This document shows positions 9,243 to 17,588 of a stretch of DNA of 64,000 nucleotides, piece by piece. The translations under genes were made by a program, and so were the position numbers. The notes below the pieces were generated by a model. That model did no database searches and was not told the DNA's origin. It worked only from the letters and a program-made list of their open reading frames with translations. The stretch is taken from assembly GCF_020852455.1 (NCBI RefSeq), contig NZ_JADZAT010000001.1, forward strand, positions 1 to 64,000, given 5' to 3'. The stretch comes from Novosphingobium sp. Lineage in GTDB: Bacteria > Pseudomonadota > Alphaproteobacteria > Sphingomonadales > Sphingomonadaceae. Position 1 is the stretch's first letter, and each line of letters starts with the position of its first letter.

Positions 9243-10943
9243 TTATGCAAGCCCGACGATGTTGCCGCTGTCGTCGAGGCCGATTTCGTTGCTGGCCGGG
9301 CGGCGCGGCAGGCCCGGCATGGTCATGATGTCGCCGCAGACCGCGACGATGAAGCCGGCGCCGGCCGAAAGGCGCACTTCGCGCACTTCCAGCGTGTGCC
9401 CGGTGGGGGCACCGGCGTTGGCCGGATCGGTTGAGAAGCTGTACTGCGTCTTGGCGATGCAGACCGGCAGCTTGCCATAGCCCAGCTTCTCATAGTCCTT
9501 GAGATTGCTGGCGGCCGAGCTCGACAGTGCGATCCCGTCGGCGCGATAGATTTCGCGCGCCACCGTGGCGATCTTGTCGGCCAGCGGCATGTCGTCGGGG
9601 TACAGCAGCTTCACTTCGGCCTGGCCTTCGTCGAGCTGGGCCTTGACCTGGCGGGCCAGTTCTTCCGCGCCCTTGCCGCCTTCGGCCCAGTGCCTGGCCA
9701 GCGCAACACGCGCACCGTACTTGGCGCAGACCGCCTTCAGCGCTTCCAGTTCTTCCTCGGTGTCCTTGATGAAGTGGTTGATTGCCACCACCGGGGTCAG
9801 GCCGAACTTCTGCAGGTTCTGGATATGGCGTTCCAGGTTGACCGCACCGCGTTCCAGCGCGGCGACGTCGGGCATGCCGAGGTCGTCCTTCTTGACGCCG
9901 CCCTGCATCTTGAGCGCGCGGACGGTGGCCACCAGCACCACGGCATCGGGGCGCAGGCCCGAATGACGGCACTTGATGTCGAGGAACTTTTCGGCGCCAA
10001 GGTCGGCCCCGAAGCCAGCTTCGGTAACGACTACATCGGCCAGCTTGAGCGCGGTCTGCGTTGCCATGACCGAGTTGCAGCCGTGGGCGATGTTGGCGAA
10101 GGGGCCGCCGTGGATGAAGGCCGGGTTGTGCTCGATCGACTGGACCAGGTTGGGCTGGATCGCATCGCGCAGCAGCACGGCCATCGCGCCATCGGCCTTG
10201 AGGTCGCGCGCGGTGACCGGGGTCTTGTCATAGGTACGGGCAACGATGATGTCGCCAAGGCGGCGCTGCAGGTCCTTGATGTCGGTCGCCAGGCACAGGA
10301 TCGCCATGATTTCCGAGGCGACGATGATATCGAAGCCGGTTTCACGCGGCACGCCGTGAGTGACGCCGCCCAGGCCGATCGCGATGTTGCGCAGCGCGCG
10401 GTCGTTCATGTCGACCGCCCGGCGCCAGACCACCCGGCGCGGATCGATGTTGAGCTCGTTACCCCATTGCAGGTGGTTGTCGAGCAATGCAGCGAGCAGC
10501 GCGTGGGCCGAGGCGATGGCGTGGAAATCGCCGTTGAAGTGGAGGTTGATGTCCTCCATCGGGATCACCTGGGCGCGGCCGCCACCAGCGGCGCCGCCCT
10601 TCATCCCGAAGCACGGACCCAGCGAGGGCTCACGCAGGCAGACGATCGACTTGACCCCGATCAGGTTGAGCCCGTCGTTGAGCCCGACCGAAGTGGTGGT
10701 CTTGCCTTCACCCGCCGGAGTGGGGGTGATTGCAGTGACCAGCACCAGCTTGCCGTTGGGCTTGTCCTGCAGCGATGCAATGTAATCGAGGCTGACCTTG
10801 GCCTTGAAGTGGCCGTACGGCACCAGCGCTTCGGGCGCGATGCCCAGCCGGTCTTCTGCCAGCGGCAGGATCGGCGCCATCTTCGCAGCGCGGGCGATCT
10901 CGATATCCGGGGCACCCGGGGGCGGAAGTTGATTCTCTTGCAT
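9243..10943 (-). CDS. fhs: Formate-tetrahydrofolate ligase (10-formyl-THF synthetase)
   Basis: This 566-residue protein matches Fhs in length and motifs, including the ATP-binding loop '[10 protein letters not shown]' and the '[10 protein letters not shown]' segment. The enzyme interconverts formate + THF + ATP with 10-formyl-THF + ADP + Pi. In this context it probably runs backwards, releasing formate and making ATP from methyl groups taken off betaines, and so links FolD to formate dehydrogenase. I chose the ATG at 10943; the longer frame to 11063 adds 40 residues not found in the family. It is followed closely by an MttB gene and preceded by a 183-base gap after a LysR gene. Confidence 0.95.
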   Translation of the reverse strand: MQENQLPPPGAPDIEIARAAKMAPILPLAEDRLGIAPEALVPYGHFKAKVSLDYIASLQDKPNGKLVLVTAITPTPAGEGKTTTSVGLNDGLNLIGVKSIVCLREPSLGPCFGMKGGAAGGGRAQVIPMEDINLHFNGDFHAIASAHALLAALLDNHLQWGNELNIDPRRVVWRRAVDMNDRALRNIAIGLGGVTHGVPRETGFDIIVASEIMAILCLATDIKDLQRRLGDIIVARTYDKTPVTARDLKADGAMAVLLRDAIQPNLVQSIEHNPAFIHGGPFANIAHGCNSVMATQTALKLADVVVTEAGFGADLGAEKFLDIKCRHSGLRPDAVVLVATVRALKMQGGVKKDDLGMPDVAALERGAVNLERHIQNLQKFGLTPVVAINHFIKDTEEELEALKAVCAKYGARVALARHWAEGGKGAEELARQVKAQLDEGQAEVKLLYPDDMPLADKIATVAREIYRADGIALSSSAASNLKDYEKLGYGKLPVCIAKTQYSFSTDPANAGAPTGHTLEVREVRLSAGAGFIVAVCGDIMTMPGLPRRPASNEIGLDDSGNIVGLA

Positions 10944-11126
10944 CCCGTTCTCAAGAGCGCAAAGGCCCTTGCCTCTCAATTTCAGAGTTTTTGCCGACCG
11001 GTAAACGACACGCGAAATGCGCCCCGGCGTGGTGGATTTCCGCCATGTGAAACAATTGCACAAGTCGCGTGCGGAAAATGATCGCTACCATGTCTTGCGG
11101 TAATACAGTGCTGGTCGCTCTGGCGA

Positions 11127-12098
11127 TCAGTCATCGCCAACCTTGAACGACCCTTCAAGCCAGGGCAGGTGCCCTAAGAGCTGAGGGAACACCTCCTCCT
11201 CAAGGATTGCGCGGCATTCATCGACCAGCACCCGCGGCGCGGACCCCAGCATTTGCGGGCGAGCCAGCAGGGTCATGCGCCGCCCGAACTTGCCGCGCAG
11301 GATCGGATGGATCGACAGTTGCTCGAACGCCCAGGGCACCTGGAACAGGCACAGCGGCGTGGTGATCCCCCAGCCCAGGCCATAGGAAACCGCCGTGGCA
11401 TGGCCGACGATCGAATCGAACTCGATGTGCGAGGGGTATTTCAGCTGCAACCGGTTGAGCTGCGCCTCGGTCTGCCGTCCCATCGAACTGCGCAGCGAGA
11501 AACGGATGAACGGGCTGTCGGCCAGGTGCGGCCCAAGTTCGGGAGTGAGGCCGAATTTTTTCGGAAAAATAAGCACATAAGGTTCGGTAAACAGGTTGAA
11601 CCGTTCAACGTCGAGCATGTCCGAGGTGTTGCTTTCCTCGGTGATCATGATGTCGGCGGCGTGGGTGTTGAACTTGGCGCGCTGGTCCGGCATCAACCCG
11701 TTCGAAATCCGCCAGTTGCGAGCGATATCGCCCTTGCGGCGATAGAGGCGGGGGCCCAGCACGTTGGCCAGACTTTCGGGCATGGCAATGCTGAGCGAGG
11801 CCAGTTCGCCGCTGTCGCTCTCGGTCGCCTCGACGAAGGCGGAATTGAGATCGCCCAGGATCTTCTGGCTCTGGCGCAGCAGCACCTGACCGACCTTGGT
11901 CAGTACGATCGGCCGGATCGAGCGGTCGAACAACTGGCGGCCCACCGAATCCTCAAGCCCGGCGATGATCTGCGAAACGCCCGACTGGGTCAGCCCCAGG
12001 ACCTTGGCGGCCTGGGTCATGCTGCCCTGTTCGGCCGTGACTACAAAGACTTGCAGCGCCCGGAATTCGAAGCTGGAGGGGATCTGACCCTTGTTCAT
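11127..12098 (-). CDS. LysR-type transcriptional regulator
   Basis: A 323-residue LysR protein with an N-terminal winged helix-turn-helix (about residues 12-70, including 'GSMTQAAKVLGLTQSGVSQI') and a C-terminal periplasmic-binding-protein-like effector domain. It lies between the FAD oxidoreductase/bet genes and fhs on the same strand, 96 bases after the former and 183 bases before the latter. It probably controls fhs and the downstream methyltransferase or the bet cluster; the effector is unknown. Confidence 0.88.
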   Translation of the reverse strand: MNKGQIPSSFEFRALQVFVVTAEQGSMTQAAKVLGLTQSGVSQIIAGLEDSVGRQLFDRSIRPIVLTKVGQVLLRQSQKILGDLNSAFVEATESDSGELASLSIAMPESLANVLGPRLYRRKGDIARNWRISNGLMPDQRAKFNTHAADIMITEESNTSDMLDVERFNLFTEPYVLIFPKKFGLTPELGPHLADSPFIRFSLRSSMGRQTEAQLNRLQLKYPSHIEFDSIVGHATAVSYGLGWGITTPLCLFQVPWAFEQLSIHPILRGKFGRRMTLLARPQMLGSAPRVLVDECRAILEEEVFPQLLGHLPWLEGSFKVGDD

Positions 12099-12194
12099 AC
12101 GCGCGCATCTCCCTCAATCGCGCGGATTGGCGCATATTATTAGCGCTGCTTATACACCACGCGCGCTGGTGCTCAAGCTTGATGATGTGCGATG

Positions 12195-13559
12195 TCAGTC
12201 GATCCGCGCGCCCTGGCGGCGCAATTCAGCCTGGACCCGGACAATATCGACCGATTTGAAGTCGCTGCCGGACTTGATCGCAATAGCCGCCGCCGCACCC
12301 GCGCCCTGTCCGGCGACCGCGCAGCACATCATATTGCGCACTGCCGCGTGGCTGACCTTGTCGCCGCCAATCGTCCGGCCGGTAACGATCAGGTTTTTCA
12401 CCTGCTTTGGCAGCATCGCGCGGTAGGGGACGTGGAAATAGCGTCCGGTGGTCGGGATGATCAGCAGGCCATAACCATCGATGAATTCGGGGAAGATGCC
12501 GATCGAATCCTCGAACCGCGCTTCGCCCTGAACATCGGCGGCGGTCAGGTTGTAGGCAGCGTCGATCTTGCGGGTATCGCGGATCCCCAGCGTCATTCCG
12601 AAATTGCGCAGTTTGGCGCTTTCACAGCCCGGCTGAAAGCGGCGCAACGCCTCGATCGCCTGCATCGCCTGACGGCGACCTTCGATTTCCCCTTGGGTCA
12701 GGTCATCCGGGTCGGTTCCGTCGAGCGTCATGTGAACCATGTTGAGGTAGGTCAGATCGCCCTGATCGCTGACCGTACCCCATGTCCCGGCGATCGTTTT
12801 GAGGCTGTCGGGCAGCAGCCCGGCCTTGTGCGCCTGCTGGAACGGTTTGCGCAGGAAGGGCGAGAACATCTCGTCTTCCTTGCCCGATGTCGTCACCGAC
12901 CATTCGCCGTCCTTGGCCCAGTCAGCATAGGTCTGCGGATCGGCCTTGACCGCATCGATGAACCGGCGCTTTTCCACCCCGCACATCGAGAACATCACCG
13001 AGACGCTCATCATCTCGGCCTTGGGGTGCATGTGGGTGGGGGCGCCGGCGCGGTGGGCCAGATCGGCATCGCCGCTGGCATCGATCACGAGCTTGGCCAG
13101 GATTGCCTCACGCCCGGCCTTGCTCTCGACAATCACGCCCGTGATGCAATCACCTTCCATGATCGGCGCTACGAACATCCGGTGCAGCATCGGGATCACG
13201 CCGGCTTCGGTAACCAGGCAGTCGGCCACGTACTTGAAGGCTTCGGCATCGAGCGCGTGGCTGATCGATTGCGGCTCGGGCAGCGCCGCGCCCATCTCGC
13301 GCGCGCGGTCCTCGAACTCGCGGCCAATGCCCTCGCTGTCGATCGTGGCCGGATGACGATACCAGGCAAAGCCTTCAACCCCGACTTGGGTGATATTGCC
13401 GCCAAAGCAGCCATAGCGTTCAACCAGCGTGGTTTTTACGCCCGCCCGCGCCGATGCCAGGGCCGCTGCAAGGCCGCCCGGGCCCGAACCGATCACCAGA
13501 ACTTCGGTTTCGTGGACTACCGGAACCTCGCGGGCGGGTTCGCTGATGGAGCGGATCAT
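12195..13559 (-). CDS. FAD-dependent oxidoreductase of the FAD_oxidored family (paralogue 1)
   Basis: A 454-residue flavoprotein with an N-terminal Rossmann motif (VIGSGPGG, about residues 22-29), a conserved 'GCFGGN' segment and a second FAD segment 'VIDASGDADLA'. Its C-terminal 'NLIVTGR..GGD' region completes the fold. The family contains enzymes of mostly unknown substrate. Its start overlaps the betA stop by 4 bases, so it is translated with the choline genes. A related gene lies at 24146 beside the BCCT betaine transporter, suggesting a shared role in methylated-amine metabolism. Function beyond redox activity is not known. Confidence 0.8.
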   Translation of the reverse strand: MIRSISEPAREVPVVHETEVLVIGSGPGGLAAALASARAGVKTTLVERYGCFGGNITQVGVEGFAWYRHPATIDSEGIGREFEDRAREMGAALPEPQSISHALDAEAFKYVADCLVTEAGVIPMLHRMFVAPIMEGDCITGVIVESKAGREAILAKLVIDASGDADLAHRAGAPTHMHPKAEMMSVSVMFSMCGVEKRRFIDAVKADPQTYADWAKDGEWSVTTSGKEDEMFSPFLRKPFQQAHKAGLLPDSLKTIAGTWGTVSDQGDLTYLNMVHMTLDGTDPDDLTQGEIEGRRQAMQAIEALRRFQPGCESAKLRNFGMTLGIRDTRKIDAAYNLTAADVQGEARFEDSIGIFPEFIDGYGLLIIPTTGRYFHVPYRAMLPKQVKNLIVTGRTIGGDKVSHAAVRNMMCCAVAGQGAGAAAAIAIKSGSDFKSVDIVRVQAELRRQGARID

Positions 13560-15223
13560 CGCTGCGCAGTCTCCCAGTTGGGTGGGATGTAATAGGGCGC
13601 GTTCGAAGGCGGCAGCAGGCCCTTGCCAAGGATATGATCGGCACCCTTTTCGCCGATCATGATCGTCGGCGCGTTGAGGTTCCCGGTAGTGATCGAGGGC
13701 ATCACCGAACTGTCCACCACGCGCAGGCCCTCGACCCCGATGACCTTGAGTTCAGGATCGACCACCGCCATCGGATCGTTGGCCGCACCCATCTTGCAGG
13801 TGCATGAAGGGTGCAGCGCGCTTTCGACGTGATCGGCGATGAAGGCGTCGATCTGTTCGTCGGAAATGCAGTCGGCGCCGGGCTGGATCTCGCGCCCGCG
13901 CCAGGGGGCAAAGGCATCCTGCTGGAAGATCTCGCGGGTCAGACGCACGCAGGCGCGCATTTCGGCCCAGTCGTCCGGATGGCTCATGTAGTTGAACAGG
14001 ATCTTGGGATGCTCGCGCGGGTCCTTGCTGCGCAGGGTTACCGTGCCACGGCTCTTGGACCGCATCGGCCCGACATGGGCCTGAAAGCCGTGTTCGGTGG
14101 CCAGCGAGGAACCGTCGTAATTGATCGCCATCGGGAAGAAATGGTACTGAATGTCGGGATACTTGATGCCCGCCCGGCTGCGGATGAAGCCGCAGCTTTC
14201 GAACTGGTTCGACGCCCCGATCCCGCTGCGCAGGAACAGCCACTGCGCCCCGACCATGGCCTTGCCCAACAAGTTGGCCTTACCGAACAGGGTGATCGGC
14301 TGGGTACAGGCCATCTGGAAATAGAATTCCAAGTGATCCTGCAGGTTGGCGCCCACCCCGGGGCGGTCGGCCAGCACGTCGATCCCCACGCTCTTCAGCT
14401 CTTCCGCCGGGCCGATCCCTGAAAGCTTGAGCAATTGCACCGAATTGATCGAGCCGCCCGACAGCACCACCTCACGGCTGGCGCGGGCCTGGTGAACCGT
14501 GCCGTGCTGCTCGTATTCGATCCCCACCGCGCGCCTGCCTTCGAACAGCACCCGGCTGGCCAGCGCGTGCTGGACCACGGTCAGGTTCGAACGCTTGCGC
14601 GCTGGATAGAGATAGGCCTTCGCTGCCGAACAGCGCGTGCCCTTGCGCACGGTCATGTCCATCCGCCCGAAGCCTTCCTGGCGGAAGCCGTTGTAGTCTT
14701 CGGTCAGGTCATAACCGGCTTCCCGGGCAGCATCGAGCCAGGCCTGATTGAGCGGATTGGCGAGGGTGCCGTAGGTGGTCGAGAGCGGGCCATCGCCGCC
14801 GCGGTATTCGTTGCCACCTTCGGCCCGCGTTTCGGCACGCTTGAAGTAGGGCAGCACATCGGCATAGCCCCAGCCGCGCGCGCCATCCTCGTCCTGCCAG
14901 CGTTCGAAGTCGAGCGGGTTGCCGCGCACGTAAACCAGCCCGTTGATCGAGCTTGATCCGCCCAGGCCCAGCCCGCGCGGGCAATGCAGGCGGCGATTGT
15001 TGAGGTGTGGTTCGGGCTCGGAATGATAGCCCCAGTTCCACCGCTTGGTGTTCATCGGATAGGCCAGCGCCGCAGGCATCTGGATGAAGATCGACCGGTC
15101 AGACCCGCCCGCTTCAAGCAGCAGCACCTTGTTCTGTCCATCCGCACTCAGCCGGTCGGCCAGAACGCAGCCGGCTGATCCGGCGCCGACAATGATAAAA
15201 TCGTAGGTGTCAGTATGGGGCAT
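13556..15223 (-). CDS. betA: Choline dehydrogenase (GMC oxidoreductase)
   Basis: A 555-residue GMC-family flavoprotein with the FAD motif 'VGAGSAGCVLA' at the N-terminus, the 'GLGGSSSINGLVY' segment, and a catalytic pair His471 (HPSCTC) and Asn517 (GNLNAPT). It oxidises choline to betaine aldehyde and can act further to betaine. Assignment as BetA rests on length, motifs and its place directly after betaine aldehyde dehydrogenase. The start at 15223 ('MPHTDTYDF') overlaps the end of the BetI-BetB gene by 14 bases. The upstream extension of the frame is a shadow of that gene. Confidence 0.88.
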   Translation of the reverse strand: MPHTDTYDFIIVGAGSAGCVLADRLSADGQNKVLLLEAGGSDRSIFIQMPAALAYPMNTKRWNWGYHSEPEPHLNNRRLHCPRGLGLGGSSSINGLVYVRGNPLDFERWQDEDGARGWGYADVLPYFKRAETRAEGGNEYRGGDGPLSTTYGTLANPLNQAWLDAAREAGYDLTEDYNGFRQEGFGRMDMTVRKGTRCSAAKAYLYPARKRSNLTVVQHALASRVLFEGRRAVGIEYEQHGTVHQARASREVVLSGGSINSVQLLKLSGIGPAEELKSVGIDVLADRPGVGANLQDHLEFYFQMACTQPITLFGKANLLGKAMVGAQWLFLRSGIGASNQFESCGFIRSRAGIKYPDIQYHFFPMAINYDGSSLATEHGFQAHVGPMRSKSRGTVTLRSKDPREHPKILFNYMSHPDDWAEMRACVRLTREIFQQDAFAPWRGREIQPGADCISDEQIDAFIADHVESALHPSCTCKMGAANDPMAVVDPELKVIGVEGLRVVDSSVMPSITTGNLNAPTIMIGEKGADHILGKGLLPPSNAPYYIPPNWETAQR

Positions 15224-17231
15224 CGATCGGCTCCATGGCGACGTAGACGCTCTTGAGCTGGGTGAAATATTCGATCGCGGCCTTGCCGTTCTCGCGGCCC
15301 AGACCCGATTGCTTGTTGCCGCCGAACGGCAGTTCGATCGGGGTGATGTTGTAGGTGTTGATCCAGCAGGTCCCGGCTTCAAGCGCGGCAATCACGCGGT
15401 GCGCGCGGGTCAGATCGTTGGTAAAGATACCGGCGGCCAGGCCCAGTTCGGTCGCATTGGCGCGGGCGACGACTTCGGCCTCGTCCTCGAAATCGAGCAC
15501 CGACATGACCGGGCCGAAGATCTCTTCGCGCACGATCGCCATTTCATCGGTGCAGCCGGTAAAGATGGTCGGTTCGACAAAGGCGCCCCTGGCCAGTGCA
15601 CCCGTAGTTACCCGCTTGCCGCCGGTCAGCAGCGTGGCACCCTGTTGCTGGCCGAGCTGGATATAGCCCAGCACCTTTTCCATGTGATCGTGCGAGATCA
15701 GCGCACCCATCTGCGTTGCCGGATCGAGCGGATCGCCCACGATCATTGCCTCGGTTCGGGCCTTCAGCTTGGCGAGGAACTGGTCACGCACCTTGCGGTG
15801 GACGAATACCCGCGTGCCATTGGTGCAGACTTCGCCCGCCGAATAGAAATTGGCGAGCAGTGCACCCGCAACCGCCTCGTCCAGATTGGCGTCCTCGAAC
15901 ACGATCAGCGCTGACTTGCCGCCCAGCTCCAGTGTGACCACCTTCAGGGTCGAGGAGGCGTCGGCCATGACCTTCTTGCCGGTGCCGACTTCGCCGGTCA
16001 GTGAGACCTTGGCGATCCCGGGATGGCGCGACAGCAGCCGGCCGGTGTCGGCCTTGCCCTGGACCACCTGGAACAGCCCATCGGGCAGCCCGGCGTCGCG
16101 ATAGGCCTTCTCCAGCTCAATGGCGGTCAGCGGGGTCAGTTCTGCCGGCTTGAACAGCATGGCGTTGCCGCAGGCAAGCGCGGGGGCGCTCTTCCAGCAG
16201 GCGATCTGGATCGGATAGTTCCACGCCCCGATCCCTGCGACCACGCCCAGCGGTTCGCGCCGGGTGTACCCAAACGCTCCGGAGCCGAGGTCGAAATGTT
16301 CGCCCGAGAGTGTGCGGGCCAGGCCCGCGAAATATTCGATGCAGTCCGCGCCCGACAGGACATCGACCGCCACCGTTTCCTGGATCGGCTTGCCGGTATC
16401 CCGGGCTTCGATCCGGGCCAGGTCTTCGTTGCGCTCAACCAGCAGCTGCGCAGCGCGGTTGAGGATCCGCCCGCGTTCGGCGCCCGGCGTACGAGCCCAC
16501 AGCTTTTGCGCTTCGGCGGCGCGGGCCACGGCCTTGTCGACTTCGGCCTTGCCGTCGATCCGGATCGTGGCCAGCACTTCACCGGTTGCGGGGTTAAGCG
16601 TATCGAACGTGCTACTGGCCGCTTGCTGCCCGGCTTCGCCGCGCGGCAGGCGGGCTGCGGCGACTTCGCGGTCGATCACTTCGAAGATCCAGTCAACCGG
16701 GATCTGTGCATCGTCCTTCCAGGCCCCGGCCAGCGCGGCGCGCAGCCAGAAGCCATCGATCAGCGCGCCGATCGTTTCGGCGATCCGGGTGACTTCGCCC
16801 GGCACGACCATGGCCCTGAGTTCGTGCTTGAGGTTTGAGACCATGCGTTCCTGGTGAACGCGCTGGAGCCGGGCGAGGGCGGGCGTGTAAAGCGCCAGGC
16901 CCCAGAATGAGAGCCAGGCGCGCGAGGCTTCGGAGCTGAGCTCGTTGGGATTGAGATGGGCGATGACGAAGGCGCGCAGGCGATCTTCCGGCTCTTCGCC
17001 GCCGGCCAGGGCCTTCATTGGCAGGGTGGTGACGCGCTCGACCAGTTGGCGGAAAGTCGCCTCGATCAACCGATCGCGGTCACCAAAGTAGTGGACGATC
17101 AGGGCCGGGGAAACGTCGGCACGGCGCGCAACCTCGGCCATGGTGAATTGTTCGATGCCGGTTTCGGCAAGCGCGGCGAGTGCTGCCTTGAGCAGCTGTT
17201 CGCGCCGATCCTCAGGTTCGCGTCGCCCCAT
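15210..17231 (-). CDS. BetI-BetB fusion: TetR choline repressor joined to betaine aldehyde dehydrogenase
   Basis: One open frame of 673 residues encodes two proteins that are normally separate. Residues 1-190 are a TetR regulator of BetI type, with the helix-turn-helix at about 30-49 ('TMAEVARRADVSPALIVHYF'). A short linker (191-207) leads into an aldehyde dehydrogenase (208-673) that lacks only its usual first 15-20 residues. The dehydrogenase keeps the general base Glu435 and nucleophile Cys469, 34 residues apart as in BetB, and closely follows BetB sequence ('TRREPLGVVAGIGAWNYP'). It should oxidise betaine aldehyde to glycine betaine with NAD(P). No Met lies near the junction, so free BetB would need an unusual start. 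I chose ATG 17231, which leaves a palindromic operator candidate upstream. A sequencing error that merged two frames cannot be excluded. Confidence 0.88.
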   Translation of the reverse strand: MGRREPEDRREQLLKAALAALAETGIEQFTMAEVARRADVSPALIVHYFGDRDRLIEATFRQLVERVTTLPMKALAGGEEPEDRLRAFVIAHLNPNELSSEASRAWLSFWGLALYTPALARLQRVHQERMVSNLKHELRAMVVPGEVTRIAETIGALIDGFWLRAALAGAWKDDAQIPVDWIFEVIDREVAAARLPRGEAGQQAASSTFDTLNPATGEVLATIRIDGKAEVDKAVARAAEAQKLWARTPGAERGRILNRAAQLLVERNEDLARIEARDTGKPIQETVAVDVLSGADCIEYFAGLARTLSGEHFDLGSGAFGYTRREPLGVVAGIGAWNYPIQIACWKSAPALACGNAMLFKPAELTPLTAIELEKAYRDAGLPDGLFQVVQGKADTGRLLSRHPGIAKVSLTGEVGTGKKVMADASSTLKVVTLELGGKSALIVFEDANLDEAVAGALLANFYSAGEVCTNGTRVFVHRKVRDQFLAKLKARTEAMIVGDPLDPATQMGALISHDHMEKVLGYIQLGQQQGATLLTGGKRVTTGALARGAFVEPTIFTGCTDEMAIVREEIFGPVMSVLDFEDEAEVVARANATELGLAAGIFTNDLTRAHRVIAALEAGTCWINTYNITPIELPFGGNKQSGLGRENGKAAIEYFTQLKSVYVAMEPIDAPY

Positions 17232-17253
17232 TAAGCGCGTCCTCTTTCGTTTG

Positions 17254-17271
17254 ATTGAATGGCCGTTCAAT
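17254..17271. promoter_or_regulatory. Candidate BetI operator
   Basis: ATTGAATGGCCGTTCAAT is an inverted repeat matching itself at 16 of 18 positions, with ATTGAA/TTCAAT arms as in known BetI operators as I recall them. It lies 23-40 bases upstream of the BetI-BetB start, where binding would give autorepression. The 357-base gap 17232-17588 also holds the promoter of the divergent TonB receptor. A weaker imperfect palindrome with a cgcgcg centre is at 17476-17491. No other feature was recognised in this gap. Confidence 0.6.
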
Positions 17272-17588
17272 AGCATCGCTTCGAAGTGTCGCCTACGGGA
17301 AAATTCTCAATGCTGGAGCGATATAAGCCGTTCTGATGGATAGCATTAGCGCCATCCGTTGCGGCAAATATCGCAGAAAAAGTCCTGAAATACTGCGAAT
17401 TGCGCGCGAATCCTGAACGAACGTAGCGCTGCTGACGGCAACCCGGCGGCCGCGGCGCGGTAAGTTTGTGAGGGGTTGCACGCGCGTTCAATATCGATCA
17501 TTCTGCTTCGCATCGAAAAAGGTCGATCGGCGGCCACCCAATCGGCGCAAGTCTAGCCAGGGGCCGCCCAATAATCGGGAGGGTTACC

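Noticed and set aside
9690..11081. 463-codon plus-strand open frame opposite fhs
   Set aside because: Shadow frame; Fhs on the other strand is full length with all motifs.
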